A stretch of DNA of 64,000 bases, from NCBI RefSeq assembly GCF_000423565.1, contig NZ_AUIF01000033.1, forward strand, positions 62,001-126,000, given 5' to 3'. Origin of the DNA: Runella zeae DSM 19591. Its GTDB lineage: Bacteria; Bacteroidota; Bacteroidia; Cytophagales; Spirosomataceae. Shown here piece after piece: positions 44,671 to 53,815 of the stretch (position 1 is its first letter; every line of letters starts with the position of its first letter). The notes beneath the pieces are model-generated. The model searched no databases. It was not told the origin of the DNA and was given only the letters and a program-made list of their open reading frames with translations. A program made the translations under genes and the position numbers.

Positions 44671-46536
44671 ATGAAAAAAATCGTCTTTCTTTTATTGTTT
44701 TCCCTACCCCTTTTTGCCCAGCCCCACCGCACCGACATCGTCATTTATGGAGCTACTCCTGGCGGGATTTTTGCGGCAATCAACGCCGCTCGACAAGGGC
44801 ACAGTGTAGCCTTGGTAGAAGAGTACAAATACGTCGGTGGATTAATGACAGGCGGCTTATCGTTTACGGATTTTATCTCTTTGGAAGGACTCAGCGGCAC
44901 CTTCAACGAATACCGATTTAGGGCATTGGCTTATTACGAAAACAAGTACGGCAAAAACTCACCCCAAGTAAAAGAATGTTACTTTGGGGTCAATGCGGAG
45001 CCTCATGTTACTTTGTTGATTTTCAATCAAATGCTGGCCGAACTTCCTTCTATTAAAGTCTATACCCAACACCGGATTGTGAAAGTTGCTACTACCAAAA
45101 CCAAGCAAGTGCAAACCAAGATACAAGCGGCGACTTTTGTTAATTTGGTGGATAATAAGCCCCTTTCAATTTCAGGTAAGGTTTTCGTTGATGCTACTTA
45201 CGAAGGGGATTTGGCCGTAGCAGCAGGCGCTCAATATCGCATTGGTCGCGAATCAAGAGAAGAATTTTGTGAGCGTTTTGCGGGGCATATTTTCTCAAAA
45301 AGCGGACAAATCCTTCCCGGTAGTACGGGTGAAAGTGACAAAAAAGTCCAAGCCTACAATTTCCGTATCATCATGACCGACTCCGCCGCCAACAGCCGCA
45401 AAGTCGAAAAACCCCTCAACTACAATCGTGAGAAATACTTACCTATTGCCTCAGTTTTCAAGAGTGGAAAAGTAAAAAAAATATTTACCCAAACCCCCGA
45501 CGGAATCCTCCGAGTACAGCCCATCGCCAACCGCAAAGCAGATATTAATGACATCAAAAATGCTCCCGTAAGAATGTCGTCTTTAGGCGAAAATTATGAT
45601 TATCCTGACGGAAACCCCGAAACAAGAGCACGTATCATCCAAGAGCATCGAGCGCATATTTTGGGAATGATTTACTTTTTACAAAACGACGAAAGTATTC
45701 CGCTCGAAGCTCGACAAGAAGCACAAGCCTGGGGATTGGCCAAAGATGAATTTATGGACAACGACAACTTCCCCAACCGACTCTATATCCGCGAAGCCCG
45801 CCGTATCATGGGCAAAGTGGTCTTTACCGAAAAAGACACTTATCAAGCGCCTAGTTCGATACGAAGCGTACTTCACGCTAACACCGTCGCAATCTGCAAT
45901 TATTCTCTGAATTGTCACGGCGTTTCGGCGCCCGGTCCTTTGTATGCCGACATGACCGAAGGGGATTTTAATTTTACACCCCAACCATTCCAAATTCCTT
46001 ATGGTGTGATGCTACCTCATCATTTTGAAAACCTGCTGGTACCAGTTGCAATTTCGTCGAGTCATGTAGGTTTTTGCGGTATTCGGCTTGAGCCTACTTG
46101 GTCGGCTTTAGGACAAGCGGCAGGATTGGCCGCTCATTTGAGCCTCAAAAATGGAGGTAATGTAACCTCCGTTAATATTCCTGAATTACAGTCCCTTTTG
46201 TTGAAACAAAAATCCAAACTCATCTATATCAGCGATATAGAAGAGCAATCTCCTTATTTTGAGGCCGCTCAATATTTTGGAATGAAGGGCTTTTTTCATG
46301 ACTTATACCCATTAGCAGACATTCAAATCAAGCCGCGTGTTATTCACAAATTGCAATATTCGGATGCAATGAGCTATCATAATATTGAACCAGAAAAAAA
46401 ACTTGACGAATCCTTAGCAAAAAATTGGATCAAAAAATTACCCACCACCCGCCAAGCTAAAGCCGCTGCTTTGTACCAAAACCAATCGTGGAAACGCGGC
46501 GAATTTTTAAACGCTCTTTACCAACAAAAACCATAA
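44671..46536 (+). CDS. Exported FAD-dependent oxidoreductase 1
   Basis: A 621-aa FAD oxidoreductase of the FAD_oxidored (PF12831-type) group. A signal peptide (1-17, F-A-Q) precedes the dinucleotide loop D-I-V-I-Y-G-A-T-P-G-G, and G-G-L-M-T-G-G-L lies in the FAD-contact region. D-A-T-Y-E-G-D-L-A and a late L-E-P-T-W-S-A-L-G-Q-A block are also typical. The loop has T-P in place of the usual G-x-G spacing. Exported flavoenzymes of this group occur in glycan loci of Bacteroidota without a firmly known reaction. It is 4 bp from a second FAD gene. Confidence 0.82.
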   Translation: MKKIVFLLLFSLPLFAQPHRTDIVIYGATPGGIFAAINAARQGHSVALVEEYKYVGGLMTGGLSFTDFISLEGLSGTFNEYRFRALAYYENKYGKNSPQVKECYFGVNAEPHVTLLIFNQMLAELPSIKVYTQHRIVKVATTKTKQVQTKIQAATFVNLVDNKPLSISGKVFVDATYEGDLAVAAGAQYRIGRESREEFCERFAGHIFSKSGQILPGSTGESDKKVQAYNFRIIMTDSAANSRKVEKPLNYNREKYLPIASVFKSGKVKKIFTQTPDGILRVQPIANRKADINDIKNAPVRMSSLGENYDYPDGNPETRARIIQEHRAHILGMIYFLQNDESIPLEARQEAQAWGLAKDEFMDNDNFPNRLYIREARRIMGKVVFTEKDTYQAPSSIRSVLHANTVAICNYSLNCHGVSAPGPLYADMTEGDFNFTPQPFQIPYGVMLPHHFENLLVPVAISSSHVGFCGIRLEPTWSALGQAAGLAAHLSLKNGGNVTSVNIPELQSLLLKQKSKLIYISDIEEQSPYFEAAQYFGMKGFFHDLYPLADIQIKPRVIHKLQYSDAMSYHNIEPEKKLDESLAKNWIKKLPTTRQAKAAALYQNQSWKRGEFLNALYQQKP

Positions 46537-46540
46537 ACCC

Positions 46541-47902
46541 ATGCCAAAAAGAAGAGATTTCCTCAAAGCTGGTGCGGCTTCGGCACTAGCCTCCTTGCCC
46601 TCATCGGCCAACGAATATACTCCTCTGGACGATAAAAAAACCGTCAAAGAACCCCTACGGGAGATTCCTATCGTGAGAGAAACCGATGTCATCGTATGTG
46701 GTGGCGGGCCTGCTGGTGTGGGAGCGGCTTTGAGTGCAGCGCGTAGCGGTGCCAAGACCACCCTCATCGAATTACACGGTTGTTTGGGAGGGGTTTGGAC
46801 GGCCAGTTTATTGAGTAATATCATTGACCACGAAGGCAAGCCCGGCATCATGAAAGAAATCATCGAACGCCTTGATACTTCTGATGCTCAGTACACTGCC
46901 AAAAAATATGACGCAGAGCTGATGAAATGGACGCTCGAACAAATGTGCAAAGAAGCAGGTGTTGAGGTGCGGCTACACACGCGAGTAACGGCCGCTTATC
47001 AAAACAAAAACAAGAAAATAGACTATATCATTACCGAAAGTTTTTCGGGTAGAGAAGCTTGGAAAGCCAAAGTTTTTATCGATACCACGGGCAATGGCGA
47101 ACTTGCCGCACGGGCAGGTTGCGGGTTTGACGTAGGCGAACCCAATACGAGTCGCGTACAGCCTATGTCGTTGATGGTAATTTTAAGCGGACTTCACGAA
47201 AACGATTTAGTGAAAGCGGGCTATGTCAAAGGGAGTGGCAAAGATGGCTCGCCTACCGAACCCGGAAAGCGGAAATTGCACGCCGAAATCTTAAAAACAG
47301 GTATCGATGCAAGTTATACCATGCCCTCGTTTTTTGTGATACGCCCCGATATGGTAGCGCTCATGGTCAATCATCAGTACAATGTTTCGTCAACAGATGC
47401 AGACGGAATCACCAAGGCCACTATCGAAGCTCGCGATGAAGTAAACCGCATCATTGAAGGTTTGCGAAGTTTGGGTGGTATGTGGTCAAATGTTCGGATT
47501 GTGACTACTGCGGCGCAAATTGGCATTCGCGAAGGGCGGCGTATTCATGGTATTTATACCCTCACCAAAGAAGATTTAATCAAAGGTGCACAATTTGAAG
47601 ACGGCGTATGTAACGTAAAATTTACGGTAGATGTGCATTCGCTCATCAAAGGTGAAGGAGGCGGATATAGCAACAGCGGCGTCAAAATGAAACCTTATCA
47701 GATTCCATTGCGCTCACTGATAGCCAAAGATGTCAACAACTTAATGATGGCGGGGCGCTGCATCAGTGGTGATTTTTTTGCCCATGCCAGTTATCGAGTC
47801 ACTGGCAATGCCGTCCCTATGGGCGAAGCAGCAGGTAGAGTAGCGGCCAAAGCAGCCCTCACCAATCGATTGCCCAAAGAAGTAAGTTGGGGAGAAGTTT
47901 AG
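46541..47902 (+). CDS. Exported FAD-dependent oxidoreductase 2 (Tat leader)
   Basis: A 453-aa member of the same FAD group. The N-terminus P-K-R-R-D-F-L-K-A-G-A-A-S-A is a twin-arginine leader, so the folded, FAD-loaded enzyme is moved to the periplasm. The Rossmann loop is C-G-G-G-P-A-G-V-G-A, followed by H-G-C-L-G-G-V-W-T. Its C-terminal block L-M-M-A-G-R-C-I-S-G-D-F-F-A is the other FAD contact. It is 4 bp downstream of oxidoreductase 1 and 11 bp upstream of the beta-helix gene, so they share a transcript and probably act in sequence. Confidence 0.85.
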   Translation: MPKRRDFLKAGAASALASLPSSANEYTPLDDKKTVKEPLREIPIVRETDVIVCGGGPAGVGAALSAARSGAKTTLIELHGCLGGVWTASLLSNIIDHEGKPGIMKEIIERLDTSDAQYTAKKYDAELMKWTLEQMCKEAGVEVRLHTRVTAAYQNKNKKIDYIITESFSGREAWKAKVFIDTTGNGELAARAGCGFDVGEPNTSRVQPMSLMVILSGLHENDLVKAGYVKGSGKDGSPTEPGKRKLHAEILKTGIDASYTMPSFFVIRPDMVALMVNHQYNVSSTDADGITKATIEARDEVNRIIEGLRSLGGMWSNVRIVTTAAQIGIREGRRIHGIYTLTKEDLIKGAQFEDGVCNVKFTVDVHSLIKGEGGGYSNSGVKMKPYQIPLRSLIAKDVNNLMMAGRCISGDFFAHASYRVTGNAVPMGEAAGRVAAKAALTNRLPKEVSWGEV

Positions 47903-47913
47903 CTTTTGAGTAT

Positions 47914-49350
47914 ATGAAAAGTACAAAAGATTTTATTTGGGTAATATCCCTCCTATTAGGCATCCTAAGTGATGGATTTGCCCAGACCAAAGGTTTTATC
48001 AATGCTTCTGACTTTGGATTTTCGCCCGAAGCAAGTGGTACCAAAAATGCCGTAGCACTCCAAAAAGCCGTTGACAAAGGCGGCACGGTGATTGTGAGTA
48101 AGCCCGGTACGTACAAATTAGCTGGTACGGTGTACATAGGGAGCCATACTACTTTGGATTTTGGTAATAATGTGTTTATCCAAAAAGTAAACGAAAAGGG
48201 AGATTTTTCTCACGTTATTATCAATAAAGGTGCTCCCACCAAAACTTACGACCAAAATATCACGATTCGAGGGCTTCATATTTTGGTCAACAAAATGGAC
48301 GTTCGGAAATTTGTAGAAGCCTATGGACTTCATGGTCAACTGGCGTTTTTTTACGTCAAAGACCTCAAAATCGAACGCTTTCGCTGTCTGGATTTAGGAA
48401 AAGCCCAATATGGTATTCATGTATGTACTTTTGAGGATATTATTATTGATGATGTGATTATCAAAGGAGAAAAAGACGGGGTGCATTTGGGCCGTGGAAA
48501 AAGGTTTACGATTCGAAATGGTGTTTTTCAGACTTTCGACGATGCCGTGGCGCTCAATGCCCACGACTATTCCACTGGCAATCCCGAATTGGGATGGATA
48601 GAAAATGGCCTCATTGAAAATTGTCATGACCTCAACGCCGAAAACACTACGGGGTATTTTTGTCGAATATTAGCCGGAGCTTGGACTGACTGGAAAGAAG
48701 GCATGGAAGTACAGCAGTCGGATGCCGTGATTGCCAATGGGAAAATCTATCGAGTACAGGCCAAACCCGACGGTACGAAGTACATTTCCAACACCAAACC
48801 CACCCACGAAAAAGGTAGCATGGTTTTGGATGGCATCAACTGGGGGGTGGTACAAGACGATGTCACTTATACGGCAGGAGTGCGCAATGTCATTTTTAGG
48901 AATGTATTCTTAGAAAAACCCCGTATCGGACTTTCTATCCATTTTGACAACGATAAATATAGCCGTTCTTATTACCCCAATGCGCCTATTCCTTTGCAAG
49001 AAAAACTCAGTTTTGACAATGTTCGTGTATTACATGATAAGCCTATTCCTTTTTTGTCGATTGCTACTCCCGTAGATTTGGTCACGATTAGTAATTCGAC
49101 CATCAAAAACAACAACATCAAATTTGTGAGCAACAAAGCCATGACGAATTATCTCAAAACCAACCTTCTCATTTATGGTAGTGCTTTTGATTATGATGGG
49201 TCATTAGAACTTATCAACAATTCGGTTACTGGCAAAGTGATTTCGCTCAAAACTTTTGGAAACGTCTCATTAAGGGATGGTTTTTCGGCCAAAATCAAAA
49301 ACAACAATGGCGAAATAACCGTAGACTCTGACCTGCCTGGTCTAAAATAA
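47914..49350 (+). CDS. Right-handed beta-helix glycan enzyme (GH28-like)
   Basis: A 478-aa exported protein of the pectin-lyase fold (signal peptide 1-23). The N-terminal start D-F-G-F-S-P-E-A-S-G-T-K-N-A-V-A-L-Q-K-A is that of pectate-lyase-3/GH28-like proteins, followed by short-turn parallel beta coils (V-H-L-G-R-G-K-R-F-T-I-R-N-G). The motif T-F-D-D-A-V-A-L-N-A-H-D-Y holds the best candidate catalytic acids. Both glycosidases and lyases use this fold, so the reaction is not decided. The ATG at 47914 is chosen over an in-frame TTG at 47887, which lies inside the previous gene. Confidence 0.75.
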   Translation: MKSTKDFIWVISLLLGILSDGFAQTKGFINASDFGFSPEASGTKNAVALQKAVDKGGTVIVSKPGTYKLAGTVYIGSHTTLDFGNNVFIQKVNEKGDFSHVIINKGAPTKTYDQNITIRGLHILVNKMDVRKFVEAYGLHGQLAFFYVKDLKIERFRCLDLGKAQYGIHVCTFEDIIIDDVIIKGEKDGVHLGRGKRFTIRNGVFQTFDDAVALNAHDYSTGNPELGWIENGLIENCHDLNAENTTGYFCRILAGAWTDWKEGMEVQQSDAVIANGKIYRVQAKPDGTKYISNTKPTHEKGSMVLDGINWGVVQDDVTYTAGVRNVIFRNVFLEKPRIGLSIHFDNDKYSRSYYPNAPIPLQEKLSFDNVRVLHDKPIPFLSIATPVDLVTISNSTIKNNNIKFVSNKAMTNYLKTNLLIYGSAFDYDGSLELINNSVTGKVISLKTFGNVSLRDGFSAKIKNNNGEITVDSDLPGLK

Positions 49351-49365
49351 CAGCATCTTTTGGGG

Positions 49366-49397
49366 GCTTATAAATGCCTTTTTTGGCATTTGTAAGC
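49366..49397 (+). terminator. 13-bp hairpin after beta-helix gene
   Basis: Arms 49366-49378 and 49385-49397, with one G-U pair and a T-only loop. It lies 16 bp after the stop codon and probably ends the receptor/oxidoreductase transcript or lowers read-through into the MFS gene. Confidence 0.6.
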
Positions 49398-49507
49398 GGT
49401 ATTTCCAAAATTCTTCAAAAAGGCTTTAAGGGTTTTTGAAGAGAAGTTCGTCTTTATAAGACAACCTTTTCCTTTTACAAAATACATTGAATTCAAAACC
49501 AATCCTA

Positions 49508-50749
49508 ATGCAAACGACACTCAACCAAAAAACAACGCTCCAGCATCTTCTCAGTATTCCTGTCATTGTAGCCGCTTTGGGTTATTTTGTTGATATATAC
49601 GACTTGTTGTTGTTCGGAATTGTCAGACTTCCAAGTTTAAGTTCACTCGGTCTTTCAGAATCGGAAGTATCTTCCACGGGTGCCAGCATTCTAAATTGGC
49701 AAATGACGGGGTTGTTGTTAGGGGGAATTTTATGGGGGGTTTTAGGGGATAAAAAAGGCCGCCTTTCTGTTCTTTTTGGCTCTATTCTTACCTACTCCAT
49801 TGCCAATATTCTGTGTGGCTTTGTTCAAACCCCCGAAACGTATAAGATTCTCCGTTTTATTGCGGGTATAGGGCTTGCGGGAGAGTTAGGCGCGGGCATT
49901 ACGTTGGTTTCCGAAATCCTGCCCAAAAACCTCCGCGCCATTGGTACTTCCTTGGTGGCGGGAGTGGGTTTATTAGGTGCCGTAGTCGCTTACTTTACCG
50001 TCGAGTTTTTTGATTGGCGTACGGCTTATTTTATCGGGGGCGGTATGGGAATCACGCTATTATTGTTACGTATTGGCGTTTTTGAATCGGGGGTTTTTGA
50101 AAACATCAAATCTCAAAAACACGTAGCCCGTGGCAATTTCTTCTCTTTATTTACCAATCGAGACCGTTTGTTGCGGTACTTAAAGTGCATTGGCATGGGC
50201 GTCCCTACTTGGTTTGTGATTGGGATTTTAGCCACTTTTAGCAACGAATTTGGCAAAGCACTTTCCATCAGCGAACCTATCAAACCGGGACTTTCTATCA
50301 TGTGGTGTTACATTGGTTTATCGGCGGGCGATTTGGTAAGTGGGCTACTGAGTCATTGGTTGAGTTCACGCAAAAAAGCCGTATTGCTTCTGATGCTTTT
50401 TACCTTGGTATGTACCCTTATTTACTTGTTTGGAGGTATCCAATCGGCAAGTGCATTTTACGGCCTCACGCTCTTTTTGGGTTTCGGAATTGGCTACTGG
50501 GCCATGTTTGTAACGATTGGTGCCGAGCAGTTTGGTACTAATTTGCGCGCTACCGCCGCTACTACCATCCCCAACATGGTACGCGGCACAGTGGTTTTGA
50601 TGACCACTTTATTTGCCTTCTTTAAAAGCTCTTTTAGTGTCATTGAATCAGGAGCTTTGGTGGGGCTGATTTGTTTTATCATTGGGATTGTATCGACTTT
50701 GACCATTGCCGAAACTCACAACAAAGACCTAGATTTTTTGGAAGAATAA
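49508..50749 (+). CDS. MFS transporter (sugar/acid porter type)
   Basis: A 413-aa inner-membrane transporter with about 12 hydrophobic helices. G-D-K-K-G-R-L-S-V in the loop after helix 2 is the MFS signature, and I-A-G-I-G-L-A-G-E-L-G-A-G is the helix-4 motif of the metabolite:H+ symporter type. A long, polar centre loop (R-D-R-L-L-R-Y) separates the halves. The ATG at 49508 is preferred to an in-frame TTG at 49487. It should import the product of the oxidoreductases and beta-helix enzyme; the ligand is unknown. Confidence 0.85.
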   Translation: MQTTLNQKTTLQHLLSIPVIVAALGYFVDIYDLLLFGIVRLPSLSSLGLSESEVSSTGASILNWQMTGLLLGGILWGVLGDKKGRLSVLFGSILTYSIANILCGFVQTPETYKILRFIAGIGLAGELGAGITLVSEILPKNLRAIGTSLVAGVGLLGAVVAYFTVEFFDWRTAYFIGGGMGITLLLLRIGVFESGVFENIKSQKHVARGNFFSLFTNRDRLLRYLKCIGMGVPTWFVIGILATFSNEFGKALSISEPIKPGLSIMWCYIGLSAGDLVSGLLSHWLSSRKKAVLLLMLFTLVCTLIYLFGGIQSASAFYGLTLFLGFGIGYWAMFVTIGAEQFGTNLRATAATTIPNMVRGTVVLMTTLFAFFKSSFSVIESGALVGLICFIIGIVSTLTIAETHNKDLDFLEE

Positions 50750-50770
50750 AAACACTACCCTAAACCTCTC

Positions 50771-50807
50771 AAAAAGAGGCGACTCGAAAGGGTCTGCCTC
50801 TTTTTTT
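50771..50807 (+). terminator. Rho-independent terminator after MFS gene
   Basis: Stem arms 50771-50780 and 50796-50805 (A-rich, GAGGC against GCCTC) with an inner paired part, then a T-run to 50807. It starts 22 bp after the MFS stop. Confidence 0.8.
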
Positions 50808-50924
50808 ATCGGGACATGGCCAAACAATCAAGAGAAACAATACCCACTTTGGTATTTATAGAAGTGACGAATGCATCAATAAATGAAAAATAGATTTCTA
50901 TTTTCATCTAAAATATAAAATATC

Positions 50925-51004
50925 TTATAAAACACTTATGGTAGATAAAAAATCTTTTATAAACATTAAATACAACTTATTTTTATTTTTTTATAAAACA
51001 TTTA
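50925..51004. repeat. Three direct repeats, TTATAAAACAYTTA type
   Basis: Copies at 50925-50938, 50957-50968 (one A shorter) and 50991-51004. Their starts are 32 and 34 bp apart, about three helical turns, so a protein could bind them on one face. They lie just before a candidate -7 box. Confidence 0.5.
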
Positions 51005-51026
51005 GGATAAATAGTACTTCTTACTA

Positions 51027-51034
51027 TACCTTTG
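51027..51034 (+). promoter_or_regulatory. Candidate -7 box, distal promoter
   Basis: TACCTTTG fits TAnnTTTG and lies 23 bp after the third direct repeat. The leader to the next gene would be about 190 nt. Confidence 0.45.
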
Positions 51035-51167
51035 TTTGAGCGTTTTCAGTAAGGCTTAGGTAGACTCTTGGTCATTTAGATTTAAAAACAAAGCTAAAAT
51101 AGACTCTCTAAGTTTAAGCTCACGAGTTTCTCCTATTCAGCATGTTAAAAACGTAGGAAGTCTCGTT

Positions 51168-51175
51168 TAAATTTG
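51168..51175 (+). promoter_or_regulatory. Candidate -7 box, proximal promoter
   Basis: TAAATTTG fits TAnnTTTG, 52 bp before the ATG at 51227. Two boxes in one control region suggest a second promoter independent of the repeats. Confidence 0.45.
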
Positions 51176-51226
51176 CACAAATACTTATGTTTGCCACTTT
51201 AAAACATTGATTACGATTCCAATTTT

Positions 51227-52159
51227 ATGTTCTTAGATAAAATTAATACCAAAAGCTCTGGACTTTTATTGTACGGCATCACTCCTCCAAAATCCGAAAC
51301 TCCTCCCGAAAAGGTGAGCATCATCGCTGAAAAAACTTTAGCCCGACTCATTGATCTCGACATTGATGCTTTGATCATCTATGATGTACAAGATGAATCG
51401 ACGCGTACTACTGAAGAGCGTCCTTTTCCTTTTTTGGCCGCTTTGGATCCATTTGATTTTGCTAGCCAATATTTGAGTTCTCTCCAAATTCCCAAAATTA
51501 TCTATCGCCCCGCAGGAAAGTTTTCAAAAGAAGAACTGCGTCAATGGATTGGTCATCTGAAACACAATTCGTTTTATCCTGTTTTTGTGGGGGTGCCTTC
51601 CCCTGATTTTAAACCCATTACAAGTTTACCCGAAGCCTACGAAATTTGGCGAGAGTTTAGTGAGGAGTCTGTCATTGGGGCGGTTACCATTCCAGAGCGT
51701 CACGCGGTACTTAAAGATGAAGACCAGCGAATGCTCGACAAAATGAATCATGGAGTGAGTTTTTTTGTATCTCAGTGCGTTTTTGATTTAGATTATGCCA
51801 AACAAATGTTGATTGATTTGGTCAAAACTTGCGAGTCAACTAAAAGGGAACTACCTACGGTGATTTTTACAATTACGGCCTGTGGCTCCAAAAAAACCCT
51901 TCAATTTATGGAATGGCTAGGAATTCATCTTCCTGTGGCTGTCAAAGAAAATTTATTGAATTCTGAGAATATTTTGGCCGAATCGGTGACTTTGGTGCTC
52001 CAAATTGCGAAAGAGTTGATTGATTTTTGCAAAACCAACCAAATTCCTTTTGGTTTCAACATAGAGAGTGTGGCTATTAGAAAAGAAGAAATTGAAGCAT
52101 CTATCGATATAGTCAACCAAATCAAGGTTATGCTACAAGAAAACGGAGTCAGGGCATAA
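51227..52159 (+). CDS. Methylenetetrahydrofolate-reductase-like protein
   Basis: A 310-aa TIM-barrel protein resembling the FAD-dependent MetF family, which reduces methylene- to methyl-tetrahydrofolate. The N-terminal G-I-T-P-P-K replaces the usual E-x-x-P-P start, Y-D-V-Q-D-E-S occupies the place of the family D-V-T-x-x block, and F-F-V-S-Q-C-V-F-D matches the F-x-x-T/S-Q motif. F-G-F-N-I-E-S-V ends the barrel. It differs clearly from housekeeping MetF, so a specialised one-carbon role, for instance taking methyl groups from methylated sugars, is conceivable but unproven. It has its own control region. Confidence 0.7.
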   Translation: MFLDKINTKSSGLLLYGITPPKSETPPEKVSIIAEKTLARLIDLDIDALIIYDVQDESTRTTEERPFPFLAALDPFDFASQYLSSLQIPKIIYRPAGKFSKEELRQWIGHLKHNSFYPVFVGVPSPDFKPITSLPEAYEIWREFSEESVIGAVTIPERHAVLKDEDQRMLDKMNHGVSFFVSQCVFDLDYAKQMLIDLVKTCESTKRELPTVIFTITACGSKKTLQFMEWLGIHLPVAVKENLLNSENILAESVTLVLQIAKELIDFCKTNQIPFGFNIESVAIRKEEIEASIDIVNQIKVMLQENGVRA

Positions 52160-52819
52160 AGTTGTGATTATTCAATAGCCTGTGATGACAGGCTATTGAA
52201 TAGAGGAAATAACTAAACAGACTTCAGTTTTCTGATTTCTCCGGTTTTCTTATCTCTCAAAAGAGTAATACTACAAGGAGAGTTTCCTCCCATCAGCATT
52301 GTAGGTTTCCTCCCATTTTTCTTTTATTCGACAAATACCCTATCTCCTACCTTATTTAACAAAGCTTCAAGTTGTTCGGGTTATCTTATAAAATTAACAA
52401 AGTGTTTGTAACTTCTTATAACATCAGTCTTTCGGTTACTATAAACTATACATTGCGATATTACCCTCTTGGTCAAGGGAAAACCAATCAAATTCGTTTC
52501 CCCAAAATCTATCTTCAAAAATGTCTTCCTCTTTCATTAGCTATGTTTGGATATAAAATTCAATGGGGATATAATCCCTAGTATAAGATTAAAAAAGTTA
52601 TTCATCAACAAATTCAGTATCGACCCTCATTACAGATCCTATTAGTTAAGAATTACCATATTGATGACAGGAAGAGAAAGCACGCTTTTGCTCTGCAGCG
52701 TATCTTAATAATTTTGTCAATCTACGTCAAACTCTAATATCCAAGGTCTAGTTAGGGATAGGATTTGTGTTTGATTAGTTCGTAAGTTCATGACAATTTA
52801 TTGATAAAAAAAATGGTTA
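52160..52819. other. 660-bp stretch with hairpin and gene debris
   Basis: No convincing gene. It begins with a perfect 15-bp inverted repeat (52169-52202). On the minus strand between about 52215 and 52380 a reading frame with one stop inside gives M-L-M-G-G-N-S-P-C-S-I-T-L-L-R-D and P-E-Q-L-E-A-L-L-N-K, which looks like the remains of a small protein. The rest is AT-rich without structure I can support. A plus-strand 69-codon frame at 52372-52581 has no coding signs. Confidence 0.5.
52169..52202. repeat. Perfect 15-bp inverted repeat after MetF-like gene
   Basis: Arms 52169-52183 and 52188-52202 with a 4-nt loop, 9 bp past the stop codon. No T-run follows on either strand (GAGG on plus), so it is a strong stem but a poor intrinsic terminator. 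Confidence 0.6.
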
Positions 52820-53230
52820 TTATTTATATATAATACCGTATGTATGGGTTTCAAAACTAGAGATTCCTATGAAAGAATTGGAAGGGCAATTGGGGATGAT
52901 TGGTATCATATCTACAAATGACAGTACTTTTAAAGAATCTTTTTCGTTAAAACGAGTGAAGACTCTTACTAAATTAGTATATTGTATCCCCTTGACAGAA
53001 GCTGAAAAAAGTGGAAGAGACTGACCTTTAGGCGTTTTAATTGTAGAAGGGTCTATATTAATGATAAGTGCAGATTTGCCCGAGATAAAATCACAATCTT
53101 CAACAATTACCAACTTCCCAGCAGCCAATGGATATTTGATGGGAGCCGGGGAGACACATTTGCAGTTAATTACAAATAAAATAAAATACAAAGCAAATGT
53201 ATGTTTAATTATTTTTCTTGTCGCTTTCAT
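52820..53230 (-). CDS. Hypothetical exported protein, 136 aa
   Basis: Not recognised. A hydrophobic N-terminal segment (about 11-24) is followed by V-I-N-C-K-C-V, which could be a lipoprotein or Sec cleavage site. The rest is a small beta-rich domain with E-D-C-D-F and I-P-N-C-P-S-N-S, so one disulfide is possible. It stands alone in a poorly coding region and may be an accessory envelope protein. Confidence 0.55.
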   Translation of the reverse strand: MKATRKIIKHTFALYFILFVINCKCVSPAPIKYPLAAGKLVIVEDCDFISGKSALIINIDPSTIKTPKGQSLPLFSASVKGIQYTNLVRVFTRFNEKDSLKVLSFVDMIPIIPNCPSNSFIGISSFETHTYGIIYK

Positions 53231-53458
53231 AACATTTAGTTCGATATGATTTATCGTATTATATGAATAAAAATTGAAATATCATATTGACCTACAATTT
53301 ACCTAAAGATAGATAGTTTAGGAAATCCAAACTTCATGAGTATTATACTGGTAATCCAGTATTGATTTAATCATTAAGATAGCTGAAATTTGCCAATGAA
53401 AACACTCTTGGTTTTTACGTCATTCTTTCAACAAATCCACCAAACTATTTCTCAACTT

Positions 53459-53815
53459 ATGAAGCTCTTCAACACCGCACTTTTCTTATCGCTATTTTTG
53501 GTACTTTCTTGCAGCAAGCCCGAAACTGACCTTTCCAATATATCAAGTTCTTACTTTTTAGGAAAATGGGAAATCAAACAGTCTCCTGAGTTTTCAACCC
53601 AGCCCTCCCCTTTGTTTATCACATTTGAGAACAATGGCAAAGCTATATCCACCCCATTGCCCCACATGGCCAATACTTGGTATTACAATCCCGAAACCAA
53701 GACTTTATCTTTAGGCTCAAACCAACAAGAGTACTCAATAGAGCCTTCTCATCCGGCAGAGTTCAGAGCCGTCGGTAAGTTGAGTGGTAATACCCTTATT
53801 TTCCAGAAGCAGTGA
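53459..53815 (+). CDS. Small lipocalin-like lipoprotein
   Basis: A 118-aa exported lipoprotein. The start at 53459 gives M-K-L-F-N-T-A-L-F-L and a lipobox L-V-L-S-C; an upstream in-frame ATG (53396) would put the leader too far inside. The mature part (F-L-G-K-W-E-I-K-Q-S then beta-strands and W-Y-Y-N-P) resembles the short lipocalin-like proteins common in Bacteroidota, which bind small ligands. No neighbour suggests a function. Confidence 0.6.
   Translation: MKLFNTALFLSLFLVLSCSKPETDLSNISSSYFLGKWEIKQSPEFSTQPSPLFITFENNGKAISTPLPHMANTWYYNPETKTLSLGSNQQEYSIEPSHPAEFRAVGKLSGNTLIFQKQ

Larger units (their letters stand above)
50750..51226. other. 477-bp AT-rich control region
   Basis: No gene seen. 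It begins with a terminator, continues with three near-identical direct repeats (50925-51004), and ends with two -7-like boxes (51027-51034 and 51168-51175) in front of the methylenetetrahydrofolate-reductase-like gene. Very AT-rich throughout. Confidence 0.55.

Noticed and set aside
50881-51010. Possible CRISPR array at the AT-rich direct repeats
   Set aside because: Three 12-14-bp repeats of unequal length with AT-rich spacers and no cas genes; fits operator sites better.
52372-52581. 69-codon plus-strand frame
   Set aside because: Random-looking residues, no start context and no conserved pattern.
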